64,000 nucleotides of DNA from Sphingomonas jejuensis (lineage in GTDB: Bacteria; Pseudomonadota; Alphaproteobacteria; Sphingomonadales; Sphingomonadaceae): NCBI RefSeq assembly GCF_011927695.1, contig NZ_JAATJE010000001.1, positions 124,001 through 188,000 on the forward strand, given 5' to 3'. Position numbers and translations under genes: made by a program. The first letter of the stretch is position 1. Each line of letters starts with the position of its first letter. Below are positions 17,570-26,296 of the stretch, piece by piece. The notes beneath the pieces were generated by a model. That model saw only the letters and a list, made by a program, of their open reading frames with translations. It made no database searches and was not told where the DNA came from.

Positions 17570-17653
17570 GGTGCCGATATAGCCGCTCGACCGGCTGGCT
17601 CCAACCATTTGGGGGCATTGACGCGGCGCGCCGCCCCGCGCCAAGGCAAGGGC

Positions 17654-18412
17654 ATGGACAGCTCGCGCATCTGGACGGCCGCCCTGATCGTGATCGGCGA
17701 CGAGATCCTGTCGGGTCGCACCGCCGACAAGAACGTCCAGCAGATCGGCTTGTGGCTGAACCTGCAGGGCATCCGCCTGGCGGAGGTGCGAGTGGTGCCG
17801 GACGTCACGGCCGTGATCGTGGAGGCGGTGCAGGCGCTGTCGGCGCGCAACGACTATCTGTTCACCACCGGCGGCATCGGGCCGACGCATGATGACATCA
17901 CGGTGGATGCGATCGCCGAGGCGCTGGGCGTCCCGGTGGTGGTCCATCCGGACGCGCGCGCGATCCTGGAGCGATATTACGAGACGCGCGGCGGCCTGAC
18001 CGATGCGCGGCTGCGCATGGCGCGGGTTCCGGAAGGGGCGACGCTGATCGAGAACCGCATGTCGGGGGCGCCGGGCATCCGCCATGGGCGCATCCACATC
18101 CTGGCGGGCGTGCCGCACATCACGGCGATGATGCTGGAGGCGCTCAGCGGAACGCTGGAGGGTGGCGCGCCGCTGCTGTCGCGCACCGTCGGCGCATGGG
18201 TGGCCGAGAGCGAGGTCGCTGAGCTGTTGCAGCATACCGAAAAGGCCCATCCCGGCTGCCAGATCGGTAGCTATCCCTTCTTTCGCGACGGGCGCGTGGG
18301 CGCAAACTTCGTGATCCGGTCGGTCGATGCCGACCGCCTGGATGCCTGCGCCGGGGACCTGACGGCCGCGCTTGAGGCGCTGGGCATCACGGTGGCCGCC
18401 GACGCCATCTGA
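17654..18412 (+). CDS. CinA-like competence/damage-inducible protein A domain protein
   Basis: A 252-residue protein made of the molybdopterin-binding-like domain found at the N-terminus of CinA. The motifs LIVIGDEILSGRTADKN and FTTGGIGPTHDDITVDAIA are typical. The C-terminal nicotinamide mononucleotide deamidase domain of full CinA is absent, as in the short alphaproteobacterial members (annotated as competence/damage-inducible protein A). Its role may be nucleotide repair or salvage, but this is not established for the short form. It is divergent from map and ends at an intrinsic terminator. Confidence 0.88.
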   Translation: MDSSRIWTAALIVIGDEILSGRTADKNVQQIGLWLNLQGIRLAEVRVVPDVTAVIVEAVQALSARNDYLFTTGGIGPTHDDITVDAIAEALGVPVVVHPDARAILERYYETRGGLTDARLRMARVPEGATLIENRMSGAPGIRHGRIHILAGVPHITAMMLEALSGTLEGGAPLLSRTVGAWVAESEVAELLQHTEKAHPGCQIGSYPFFRDGRVGANFVIRSVDADRLDACAGDLTAALEALGITVAADAI

Positions 18413-18434
18413 TCCGCCAGCGTGGCGGATATGG

Positions 18435-18460
18435 AAGCCCGCCAAGCAGGCGGCTTTTTT
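18435..18460 (+). terminator. intrinsic terminator of the cinA-like gene
   Basis: AAGCCCGCC pairs with GGCGGCTT around a 5-base loop (one bulged C), and six T residues follow at 18455-18460. It begins 22 bases after the stop of the cinA-like gene. Confidence 0.85.
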
Positions 18461-18485
18461 AACTAATCCTGGTCAAGGGAAGGGG

Positions 18486-20381
18486 GTGCTACTTTCCCGG
18501 ACCAGCGAAGACGCCGTGCAGGCCGACTACCGGCGGCACTTCCTGTATCCGCTCGCGGCGGTTCTTGTCGCAGCCGGCGCCGTCATGATCGGCCTTCTCC
18601 TGTGGCTGACCAGCGTGACCGACATCCGCCAGGCGCGGCAGGAAGCGGAGATGGCGCGGCTGCTCGTCTGGAGCCGCATGGACTTCATGGCGCGCAACAT
18701 GAGCGATTACGCCACCTGGGACGATGCGGTGACGTACCTCGTCACGGATCTCGACATGGACTGGGCGGCCGACAACATCGGACCCTATCTGTTCGAGGCG
18801 CAAGGCTACGAACACAGCTTCGTCATCGATGCGCGTGATCGGACCGTCTTTGCCAGCGACGGGGATCGGGTGACGCGGGCCGATGCGCGCAGCGTGCTTG
18901 GCCCCGTGCTCGATCAGGAGCTCGCTGCGCTTCGCCGCACGCCGCCGGGCAGGGATGTGCGGCGCACCGGCCAGGTGCTCGTGAACGGGCGACTGGCAAT
19001 CTACAGCATCGCGGCCATCATTCCGCATCCGGGGCGCGTCCGCTTGCCGGCAGGCCCTGCGACCTATCTGCTCATGGTGGACGTCCTGTCGCCGCAGCAG
19101 CTGTCTACGCTTGGCCGCGAACGCGGGATCGACGCGCTTCGCTTCGCCCCCGGCGCACCGGCCGATGCCGACGGATCGCACACCCTGCGGATGACCGCAG
19201 ACGATCAGGCCGGCCATCTGACCTGGGCGGCGGCAAAGCCCGGGACCGCGATGCGGAACCGTGCCCTGCCGGTCCTCGGGCTGCTGATCCTCCTGCTCGC
19301 GGGCGTGGCGGCGGGGGTCCTGCGTCGCTGCCGGCTGTCGATCGAGCAGACACGCCAGGCCACCGCACAAGCGGATGCAGACGCAGCGGAGGCCCGGCGC
19401 GCGCTTTCCGCCCTGACCACGGCGCAGGACGCCGCTGCCGCGGCGGATGCCGAGGCCAAGCGGCGCCTGGAAACGGTGGTGATGGAGGTTCGCGCGGAGA
19501 ACGACGCCCTATCAGGGCGCGTGGCGGCGTCGCGCGCGGCAGCCCTGGCCGAGGCGCGGCGCGATCTTGAGCGCGGGCTGGCACCCGTGCTCGCGACGCT
19601 GGGCCAGCAGGGCATGATGCTGGCGGTCGCATCGGAACGGATGCGCGAGCAGGCCGGGCAGCTCGGCGCGCTGGTCACGGCGGCGACCGCCTCCGTCGCG
19701 GAGACGCAGCGTTGCCTCGACACGCTGGTGCCGGATGCGCGTGCCTGTGCGGAGGCCGGCGACCAGATCGACCGCGACACCGCCGACGGGCTTAGCGAGG
19801 TTCGCCGCGCAGGTGCTGACGCCAGCCGGATCGGCGGCAGCGTGGCCGCGCTCTCCGCTTCCCTCGACGAAGTAGACACGGTGGTGGACGCGATCGACTC
19901 GCTGGCGAAACAGACCAACATGCTGGCGCTCAACGCGCGGATCGAAGCGGCCCGGTCGGGTGCGGCAGGCGAGGGATTTGCCGTCGTCGCGCGTGAGATC
20001 AAGCTGCTGGCCGACGGCACGTCCGACCTGACCAAGAAGGTGTCGGAGCAGCTGTCCGGACTGCGCGGCCATGCCGGGGACACGGTGGCGCTGGTGGAAA
20101 CGATCACCGATGCCATGCGGCGCACGGAGCAGGCGTCGGGCGCGATCGGCGATGCGGTGCGGCGGCAGGTGGACGGCATGGTGCGGATCGGCGGCGGCAT
20201 CGACCGGGTGGCGGACACCGGCCGGGCGACGGCCGCGGCGATCGCGGACGCGCATTCCGCGGTCGCCGCCGGGCACGAGGCCGCCGACCGGATGGACGAA
20301 GTGGCGATGCAGCTTTCCGAAACGCTGCGGTCGCTGGACAGCGGCGTCGCCGCGTTCGTGCGCCACCTGGAGGCGGCATGA
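18486..20381 (+). CDS. methyl-accepting chemotaxis protein with CHASE4 sensor domain
   Basis: A chemoreceptor of about 631 residues. An N-terminal transmembrane helix (about 14-34) leads to an extracytoplasmic CHASE4-like domain containing DFMARNMSDYATWDDAVTYL and GYEHSFVIDARDRTVFAS. A second transmembrane helix lies near residue 265. Long Ala/Asp-rich coiled coils follow, then the MCP signalling tip KQTNMLALNARIEAARSG and GEGFAVVAREIKLLA, which contact CheA/CheW. The GTG at 18486 has an AAGGGA ribosome site and is preferred; no in-frame ATG lies close by. The stop overlaps the next gene (ATGA). No che genes are in the window. Confidence 0.9.
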   Translation: MLLSRTSEDAVQADYRRHFLYPLAAVLVAAGAVMIGLLLWLTSVTDIRQARQEAEMARLLVWSRMDFMARNMSDYATWDDAVTYLVTDLDMDWAADNIGPYLFEAQGYEHSFVIDARDRTVFASDGDRVTRADARSVLGPVLDQELAALRRTPPGRDVRRTGQVLVNGRLAIYSIAAIIPHPGRVRLPAGPATYLLMVDVLSPQQLSTLGRERGIDALRFAPGAPADADGSHTLRMTADDQAGHLTWAAAKPGTAMRNRALPVLGLLILLLAGVAAGVLRRCRLSIEQTRQATAQADADAAEARRALSALTTAQDAAAAADAEAKRRLETVVMEVRAENDALSGRVAASRAAALAEARRDLERGLAPVLATLGQQGMMLAVASERMREQAGQLGALVTAATASVAETQRCLDTLVPDARACAEAGDQIDRDTADGLSEVRRAGADASRIGGSVAALSASLDEVDTVVDAIDSLAKQTNMLALNARIEAARSGAAGEGFAVVAREIKLLADGTSDLTKKVSEQLSGLRGHAGDTVALVETITDAMRRTEQASGAIGDAVRRQVDGMVRIGGGIDRVADTGRATAAAIADAHSAVAAGHEAADRMDEVAMQLSETLRSLDSGVAAFVRHLEAA

Positions 20382-21130
20382 TCGCGCTGCAGGATCATGG
20401 CGCACCGCCCATGGTCCTGGCGATGCCCGCTGCCGGGTTGGCGGAGCGCGCGACCGGCCCCCGTCCGAACCGCGATCCGGCAGCCGTGCCCGCCGGCATG
20501 CCGCCGGAGGAGGCGACCAGCCTGTCGGCCAACCTGTCGGTGGTCAGCGATTATGTGTTCCGCGGGGTCAGCCAGTCGGACGGGGATCCCGCCATCCAGG
20601 CGAGCGTGGAGGTCGCCGCGCCCAGCGGCTTCTATGCCGGGACGTTCGCGTCCAACAGCACGGCCTATGACGGGGCCGATGTCGAGGTCGACCTGTATGG
20701 CGGCTACCGCTTCGACCTGGCGGGGATCGGCCTGGACGCCGGGGTCATCTCCTATCTTTATCCCGGTGCCCGTCAATCGAGCAGCATCGAGCTGCACGCG
20801 ACGGGCGGCATCGCCGTGGCAACGGGCGAGATCCGGGCCGGGATCAGCTATGCGCCCGAGCAGGTGGCGCTCGGAGCGGGTGACGGCCTTTACCTGTTCG
20901 CCGAAACGGAGATGGCGGTGCCGCGCACGCCGCTGACGCTGCGCGGCCATGTCGGACGCGAGCGGGGCGTCAATGTGGGTGAGGGCAGCAAGGTCGACTG
21001 GCTGATCGCCGCGGATGTGGCGCAGGAGCCGCTCACCCTTTCCATCGCATGGGTCGGCGCGACCTACGGTGACCCGGCAGACGGAGAGCATGTCGGCAAG
21101 ATCGTCGGCTCGGTTTCGCTCGACTTCTAA
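20378..21130 (+). CDS. TorF-family putative porin
   Basis: A 250-residue outer-membrane beta-barrel protein of the TorF/Gcw_chp family. The family start of the barrel is visible in LSANLSVVSDYVFRGVSQSD, followed by alternating beta-strand patterns to the terminal aromatic VSLDF. The N-terminus is odd: the first 40 residues (MIALQDHGAPPMVLAMPAAG...) are not a clear signal peptide; starting at Met12 gives a short hydrophobic stretch only. It is translationally coupled to the chemoreceptor upstream, an uncommon pairing. Confidence 0.82.
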   Translation: MIALQDHGAPPMVLAMPAAGLAERATGPRPNRDPAAVPAGMPPEEATSLSANLSVVSDYVFRGVSQSDGDPAIQASVEVAAPSGFYAGTFASNSTAYDGADVEVDLYGGYRFDLAGIGLDAGVISYLYPGARQSSSIELHATGGIAVATGEIRAGISYAPEQVALGAGDGLYLFAETEMAVPRTPLTLRGHVGRERGVNVGEGSKVDWLIAADVAQEPLTLSIAWVGATYGDPADGEHVGKIVGSVSLDF

Positions 21131-21192
21131 GGGTCGCTTCAGGGCTGGCCGCGTGCGGGGGCAGGGGGGCACAACGCGTGACACTTGCCGAA

Positions 21193-21208
21193 CTTAGCCA
21201 CCGCTAAG
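21193..21208. promoter_or_regulatory. palindromic operator candidate upstream of the metal ABC importer
   Basis: A perfect inverted repeat CTTAGC-N4-GCTAAG lies 46 bases before the start codon of the metal-binding lipoprotein gene, in an AT-rich stretch after the porin gene. The half-site TTAGC resembles sites of DtxR/MntR-type metalloregulators. The regulator is inferred, not encoded in the window. Confidence 0.55.
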
Positions 21209-21253
21209 ATATTACCCAATTGCAAAGCAGGTGCGCCGCACTAGGTGTGGCGC

Positions 21254-22207
21254 ATGGCGTTCGATCCGACCGAGAGGGATGTTGTCGCGCCCGCGATCTG
21301 CACGCGCCGCCAGTTGATCGGCGGCGCGGCGATCATCGGCCTGTCGGCGCTTGCGGGGTGCGGCGGCGGCGGATCGCCGGGCGCTGGCGATGGCCGGCTG
21401 AAGGTCGTCACCACCTTCACGATCATCGCCGACATGGCGCGCAACGTCGCCGGTGATGCCGCCACCGTTGAATCGATCACCAAGCCCGGCGCCGAGATCC
21501 ACAACTATCAGCCGACGCCCGGCGACCTCGTGCGGGCGCGTGATGCCGGGCTGATCCTGTGGAACGGCTTGAACCTGGAAACCTGGTTCGCGCAATTCCT
21601 CGACAATCTCGGCAACCTGCCGTCTGCCGTGATCTCGACCGGGGTCGCGCCGATCGGCATCGGATCGGGGCCTTATCGTGGACGGCCGAACCCCCATGCA
21701 TGGATGTCGCCGCAGGCCGCGCTCACCTACGTCGACAATATCGCAGCGGCGATGGCGGCGGCGGATGCGGCAAACGCGGCGACCTACCGCCGCAATGCGG
21801 CTGCGTACAAGGGCCGCATCGAGGCCGTGGTCGCGCCGATCCGTCAGCGGCTCGCCGCCGTCCCGGCCGATCGGCGCTGGCTGGTCACCAGTGAGGGGGC
21901 GTTCAGCTACTTGGCGCGCGACTTCGGGCTGCGCGAGCTGTTCCTGTGGCCGATCAATGCCGACCAGCAGGGCACGCCGCAGCAGGTCCGGGCCGTGATC
22001 GATCAGGTGCGCCGCCACCGCATCCCGGCCGTGTTCAGCGAAAGCACCATTTCCCCAAATCCCGCGCGGCAGGTCGCCCGCGAGACGGGCGCGCGATACG
22101 GCGGCGTGCTGTATGTCGACTCCCTGAGCGAGGAAGGCGGGCCGGTGCCGACCTATCTGGACCTCCTGCGCACCACCACCGACCGGATCGCCGAAGGCCT
22201 GTCGTGA
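21254..22207 (+). CDS. metal ABC transporter substrate-binding lipoprotein (SitA/ZnuA family)
   Basis: A 317-residue extracytoplasmic metal-binding protein (cluster A-I, Mn/Zn/Fe). An N-terminal twin-arginine-like TRRQLIGGAAIIGLSALAGC signal ends in a lipobox with the acylated Cys. The candidate ligand His residues occur in IHNYQPTPGD and NPHAWMSPQAAL, with a Glu in FSESTISPNP and an Asp late in the protein. The ATG at 21254 has an AGGTG ribosome site; a GTG three codons earlier is possible. It starts a four-gene importer, each gene overlapping the next. Mn or Fe fits the two-permease layout better than Zn. Confidence 0.9.
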   Translation: MAFDPTERDVVAPAICTRRQLIGGAAIIGLSALAGCGGGGSPGAGDGRLKVVTTFTIIADMARNVAGDAATVESITKPGAEIHNYQPTPGDLVRARDAGLILWNGLNLETWFAQFLDNLGNLPSAVISTGVAPIGIGSGPYRGRPNPHAWMSPQAALTYVDNIAAAMAAADAANAATYRRNAAAYKGRIEAVVAPIRQRLAAVPADRRWLVTSEGAFSYLARDFGLRELFLWPINADQQGTPQQVRAVIDQVRRHRIPAVFSESTISPNPARQVARETGARYGGVLYVDSLSEEGGPVPTYLDLLRTTTDRIAEGLS

Positions 22208-23055
22208 CGGAGGCGATCGCCAGCGGCCTCGACGTCCGCAACGCCACCGTGACCTATCGCAACGGCCACACCGCGTTGATGGACGCAACCTTCACGGTGC
22301 CGACCGGCAGCATCACCGCCCTTGTCGGGGTCAACGGCAGCGGGAAGTCGACGCTGTTCAAGGCAATCATGGGGTTCGTGCCTGTGCGCGGCGGCAGCGT
22401 GTCGGTGCTCGGCCGTCCGGTTGCCCGTGCGCTGAAGGACGGGTTGGTCGCCTATGTCCCGCAAAGCGAGGATGTCGACTGGACCTTCCCCGTCCTGGTC
22501 CGCGACGTGGTGATGATGGGTCGTTATGGACGCATGGGGCCGCTGCGGCGACCGCGCGCGGCCGACCGCGCGGCCGTCGACGACGCGCTCGCCCGGGTCG
22601 GCATGACCGCCTTTGCCGGGCGGCAGATCGGCGAGATGTCGGGCGGGCAGAAGAAGCGCGTGTTCCTGGCCCGCGCGCTGGCGCAGGACGGGCGCATGAT
22701 CCTCCTCGACGAACCCTTCACGGGCGTCGACGTGACAACGGAGGAAGCGATCATCGACCTTCTCCGCGTCCTGCGCGACGAGGGCCGGGTGATGCTGGTG
22801 TCCACCCACAACCTCGGCAGCGTGCCGCAGTTCTGCGACCGCGCGGTGCTGCTGGACCGGACCGTGCTGGCGAGCGGCCCGACCGCGGAGATCTTCACGG
22901 AAGCCAATCTGCGCCGCGCGTTCGGCGGCGGGCTTCGGCGTTTCGTGCTGCCGGGGCAGGATGATGGCGCCGAGCGCACGGCAACGCTGCTGTTCGACGA
23001 TGAAAGCCCCTTTGTCGTCTATGACGAGGCGGCCGCCCGGCGGCGCGACCCGTGA
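22204..23055 (+). CDS. metal ABC transporter ATP-binding protein
   Basis: The 283-residue ATPase of the importer. Walker A GVNGSGKST, Q-loop YVPQSEDVDW, signature MSGGQKKRVFLARAL, Walker B MILLDEPFTGVD and switch His in LVSTHNLG are all present. The segment VPQ(S)EDVDWTFP is characteristic of the Mn/Fe/Zn subfamily. The GTG start at 22204 overlaps the upstream stop (GTGA), and the end overlaps the first permease. A 40-residue C-terminal extension follows the ATPase core. Confidence 0.93.
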   Translation: MTEAIASGLDVRNATVTYRNGHTALMDATFTVPTGSITALVGVNGSGKSTLFKAIMGFVPVRGGSVSVLGRPVARALKDGLVAYVPQSEDVDWTFPVLVRDVVMMGRYGRMGPLRRPRAADRAAVDDALARVGMTAFAGRQIGEMSGGQKKRVFLARALAQDGRMILLDEPFTGVDVTTEEAIIDLLRVLRDEGRVMLVSTHNLGSVPQFCDRAVLLDRTVLASGPTAEIFTEANLRRAFGGGLRRFVLPGQDDGAERTATLLFDDESPFVVYDEAAARRRDP

Positions 23056-23918
23056 CGGAGCTCATGCTGGCGCCGTTCGACTATGGCTACATGGCCAATG
23101 CCATGTGGGTCAGCGCGCTGGTGGGCGGCGTGTGCGCCTTTCTGTCGGCATATTTGATGTTGAAGGGATGGTCGCTGATCGGCGACGCGCTGTCCCATTC
23201 GATCGTGCCGGGCGTGGCCGGCGCCTACATGCTGGGCCTTCCGTTCGCGTTCGGCGCATTCCTCTCGGGCGGGCTGGCGGCAGGCGCCATGCTGTTCCTG
23301 AACCGCCGGACGAAGCTGCGCGAAGACGCGATCATCGGCCTCATCTTCACGACCTTCTTCGGGCTCGGCCTTTTCATGGTGTCGGTATCGCCGACCGCGG
23401 TCGACGTGCAGACGATCGTGCTGGGCAACATCCTGGCGGTCACGGCGGCGGACACGCTGCAGCTGGTCATCATCGCCGGCGTCTCGCTCGCGATCCTGCT
23501 CGCCAAGTGGAAGGACCTGATGCTGACCTTCTTTGACGAGAACCACGCCCGTGCCGTCGGCCTCAACCCGGCCGCGCTGAAGCTGCTGTTCTTCAGCCTG
23601 CTGGCGGCCTGCACCGTGGCGGCGCTGCAGACGGTGGGCGCGTTTCTCGTGATCGCGCTGGTGGTGACGCCGGGCGCGACCGCCTACCTTCTGACCGATC
23701 ATTTTCCCCGCCTGATCGCGATCAGCGTGGCGGTGGGCAGCATCACCAGCTTCGTTGGCGCCTATCTTAGCTACTTCCTCGACGGGGCGACCGGCGGCGT
23801 GATCGTGGTGCTGCAGACCGCGATCTTCCTTGCCGCATTCCTGTTCGCGCCGAAGCACGGCCTGCTCGCATCGCGGCGCCGCCGTGCTGCCGAGACGGGG
23901 GCGGCCGCCGGCGCATGA
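23052..23918 (+). CDS. metal ABC transporter permease, first subunit
   Basis: A 288-residue ABC-3 family permease (SitC/MntB type) with about eight hydrophobic segments. Characteristic stretches are LMLKGWSLIGDALSHSIVPG and VGAFLVIALVVTPGATAYLL. The start overlaps the ATPase gene (GTGA); an ATG eight codons in is an alternative. The following gene encodes a second, homologous permease, so the channel is probably a heterodimer. Confidence 0.92.
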   Translation: MTELMLAPFDYGYMANAMWVSALVGGVCAFLSAYLMLKGWSLIGDALSHSIVPGVAGAYMLGLPFAFGAFLSGGLAAGAMLFLNRRTKLREDAIIGLIFTTFFGLGLFMVSVSPTAVDVQTIVLGNILAVTAADTLQLVIIAGVSLAILLAKWKDLMLTFFDENHARAVGLNPAALKLLFFSLLAACTVAALQTVGAFLVIALVVTPGATAYLLTDHFPRLIAISVAVGSITSFVGAYLSYFLDGATGGVIVVLQTAIFLAAFLFAPKHGLLASRRRRAAETGAAAGA

Positions 23919-24745
23919 TCGACCTGCTGGCCCCTTTCGCTTTTCCGTTCATGCAGCAGGCCTTCCTGATCGGCCTACTGGTGGCGGTGCCGGCCGGATT
24001 GCTGTCCTGCTTCCTGGTGCTGAAGGGCTGGTCGCTGATGGGCGACGCGGTCAGCCATGCCGTGCTGCCGGGCATCGTCCTCGCCTATGTCGCCGGGCTG
24101 CCGCTGGCCGCCGGCGCCTTTGTCGCCGGGCTCGGCTGCGCGCTGGCAACCGGCTACCTCCGGCAGAACAGCCGGGTGAAGGAAGACACGCTGCTGGGCG
24201 TCGTGTTCTCCGGAATGTTCGGGCTGGGCCTCGTCCTCTACAGCAAGGTGGAGACGGATGTGCACCTCGACCACATCCTGTTCGGCAACATGCTGGGGGT
24301 CAGCTGGGGCGAGATCGCGGAAACCGGCGGCATCGCACTGGTCACCGGCGGGCTGTTGCTGCTGAAGTGGCGCGACCTCTTGCTCCACGCCTTCGACCCG
24401 CAGCAGGCGCGGGCGCTGGGGCTGCGGACGGGCCTGCTTCATTACGGCCTGCTCTGCGTGCTTTCGCTAGTCGTCGTCGGCGCGCTGAAGGCGACCGGCA
24501 TCATCCTGACGGTTGCCATGCTGATCGCGCCGGGCGCCATCGCCTTCCTGCTGACCGACCGCTTCGGCCGGATGATGGGGATCGCGGTCTTCGCCGCCGT
24601 TATCGCAAGCGGCGCCGGCATCTATCTGAGCTTTTTCCTCGACAGCGCGCCCGCGCCGACGATCGTCCTGATCCTGTCGGCGATGTTCGGCGGCGCGCTG
24701 GTTCGGCGGTCGATCCCGGCGCAGCCCGCAGCCGACTTCGCCTGA
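23915..24745 (+). CDS. metal ABC transporter permease, second subunit
   Basis: A 276-residue ABC-3 family permease (SitD type) homologous to the one just upstream, sharing LKGWSLMGDAVSHAVLPGI and TVAMLIAPGAIAFLLTDRF. It begins on an ATGA overlap with the first permease. Two distinct permeases with one binding protein and one ATPase is the SitABCD layout (manganese/ferrous iron import). It converges with the emrB-like gene with only three bases between. Confidence 0.92.
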   Translation: MIDLLAPFAFPFMQQAFLIGLLVAVPAGLLSCFLVLKGWSLMGDAVSHAVLPGIVLAYVAGLPLAAGAFVAGLGCALATGYLRQNSRVKEDTLLGVVFSGMFGLGLVLYSKVETDVHLDHILFGNMLGVSWGEIAETGGIALVTGGLLLLKWRDLLLHAFDPQQARALGLRTGLLHYGLLCVLSLVVVGALKATGIILTVAMLIAPGAIAFLLTDRFGRMMGIAVFAAVIASGAGIYLSFFLDSAPAPTIVLILSAMFGGALVRRSIPAQPAADFA

Positions 24746-24748
24746 TCC

Positions 24749-26296
24749 TCAGTCTGCCGCGATCGGCCCGGACGGCGGGCTCGCGCGCCGCGTCAGCCAG
24801 ACGAGCACGGTCATGCCGACGCACAGCCATGCCGAGATCCAGAAGATGTCGGTGGATGCCAGCAGATAGGCTTGTCCCACCATCTGCCGCGTGACCGCTG
24901 CCGCCGCCTGGGTGTCCGACAGCCCCAACCCGGTCAGCGCGTCGCGCGCAAGCTGCAGCGGGCTGCCCTGGCCGATCGCCTCGGCCAGGCGGCTCTGGTG
25001 CAGCGCCTCGCGCCGGTCCCAGGCGACGGTCACCAGCGACGCGGCGAAGCTGCCGGCAGTGATGCGCGCGAAGTTGGAGATGCCGGTCGCCGATGGCAGC
25101 TGTTCGGGCGGGATGCGGTCAAGCGAGATGGTGAGCATGGCAAGGAAGAAGGTGCTCATCGCGATGCCCTGCACCATCAAGGGCAGCGTCAGGTCCCAGA
25201 AGCCCGCCGACGTGGTGTAGCCCGACCGCAGGTAATAGGAGGCGCCGAACGACGCGAACGCCACCGTTGCCAGGATGCGGGCATCGATCCTGCCGCTCAT
25301 CCTCGCCACGAACGGCGTCAGGATGACGGCCGCCAGCCCCGACGGCGCCGCCACCAGCCCCGCCCATGTCGCGGTGTAGCCAAGCTGCGTCTGCAGCCAC
25401 AGCGGAAGCAGCAGGGTGTTGGCGAAGAACACGGCATAGCCGAGGCAGAAGGCGATCGTGCCGATCGCGAAATTTCGGCTCTTGAACAGCGACAGGTTCA
25501 CCGCCGGATTGGCATCCGTCAGTTCCCAGATCAGCCAGGCGACGAACACGATGCCGGCGACGATGGCCGCGATGACGATGCGGTCGGAGGCGAACCAGTC
25601 GTCATTCTTGCCGAGGTCGAGCACCACCTGAAGCGCACCCACCCACAGCACCAGCATGACCAGACCGACCCGGTCGATCGGCAGCTTGCGCGTCGGCGTC
25701 TCGCGTGCGGACAGGTTGCGCCAGCAGATCAGCCCGCAGAACAAGCCGAACGGCACGTTGATCAGGAAGATCCAGCTCCAGTGATAATTGTCGGAGATGT
25801 AGCCGCCGAGGATCGGCCCCATGATCGGCGCGACCAGCGTGGTCATCGACCAGATGCCGAGCGCGGTTGCGCGCTTCTGTGGCGGGAAGATGGAGATGAG
25901 CAGCGCCTGGCTGCCCGGGATCATCGGCCCGGACACCGCGCCCTGCAGCACGCGGAAGATGATCAGCGACGACAGGTTCCAGGCGATCCCGCACAGGAAC
26001 GACGCGGCCGTGAACAGCAGCACGGAGACGACAAAGGTCCTGACGACGCCGAAGCGGCCCATCAGCCATCCGGTCAACGGCACCGCCACGCCGTTGGCGA
26101 CGGCGAAGGCGGTGACGATCCAGGTCGAATTGTCGCTGGACACGCCCAGGTTGCCGGCGATGGTCGGCAGCGACACGTTGGCGATGGTGGTGTCCAGCAC
26201 CTGCATGAAGGTGCCGAGCGCGAGCGCGAAGGCGGTGATCGCCAGCGCACCCCCCGCGAGCGGCGCCGGTCCCTCCGCCTGCGGGGTGCCGGCCAT
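24749..26296 (-). CDS. emrB: DHA2-family drug efflux permease (EmrB/QacA type)
   Basis: A 515-residue major facilitator with 14 predicted transmembrane segments, exporting hydrophobic compounds by proton antiport. The DHA2 motif LDTTIANVSLPTIAG in the first helix and the motif GWLMGRFG after the second are intact, as is LQGAVSGPMIPGSQALL (motif C region). The start overlaps the emrA stop (ATGA). It works with EmrA and the NodT-like outer membrane protein as a tripartite pump. Confidence 0.93.
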   Translation of the reverse strand: MAGTPQAEGPAPLAGGALAITAFALALGTFMQVLDTTIANVSLPTIAGNLGVSSDNSTWIVTAFAVANGVAVPLTGWLMGRFGVVRTFVVSVLLFTAASFLCGIAWNLSSLIIFRVLQGAVSGPMIPGSQALLISIFPPQKRATALGIWSMTTLVAPIMGPILGGYISDNYHWSWIFLINVPFGLFCGLICWRNLSARETPTRKLPIDRVGLVMLVLWVGALQVVLDLGKNDDWFASDRIVIAAIVAGIVFVAWLIWELTDANPAVNLSLFKSRNFAIGTIAFCLGYAVFFANTLLLPLWLQTQLGYTATWAGLVAAPSGLAAVILTPFVARMSGRIDARILATVAFASFGASYYLRSGYTTSAGFWDLTLPLMVQGIAMSTFFLAMLTISLDRIPPEQLPSATGISNFARITAGSFAASLVTVAWDRREALHQSRLAEAIGQGSPLQLARDALTGLGLSDTQAAAAVTRQMVGQAYLLASTDIFWISAWLCVGMTVLVWLTRRASPPSGPIAAD

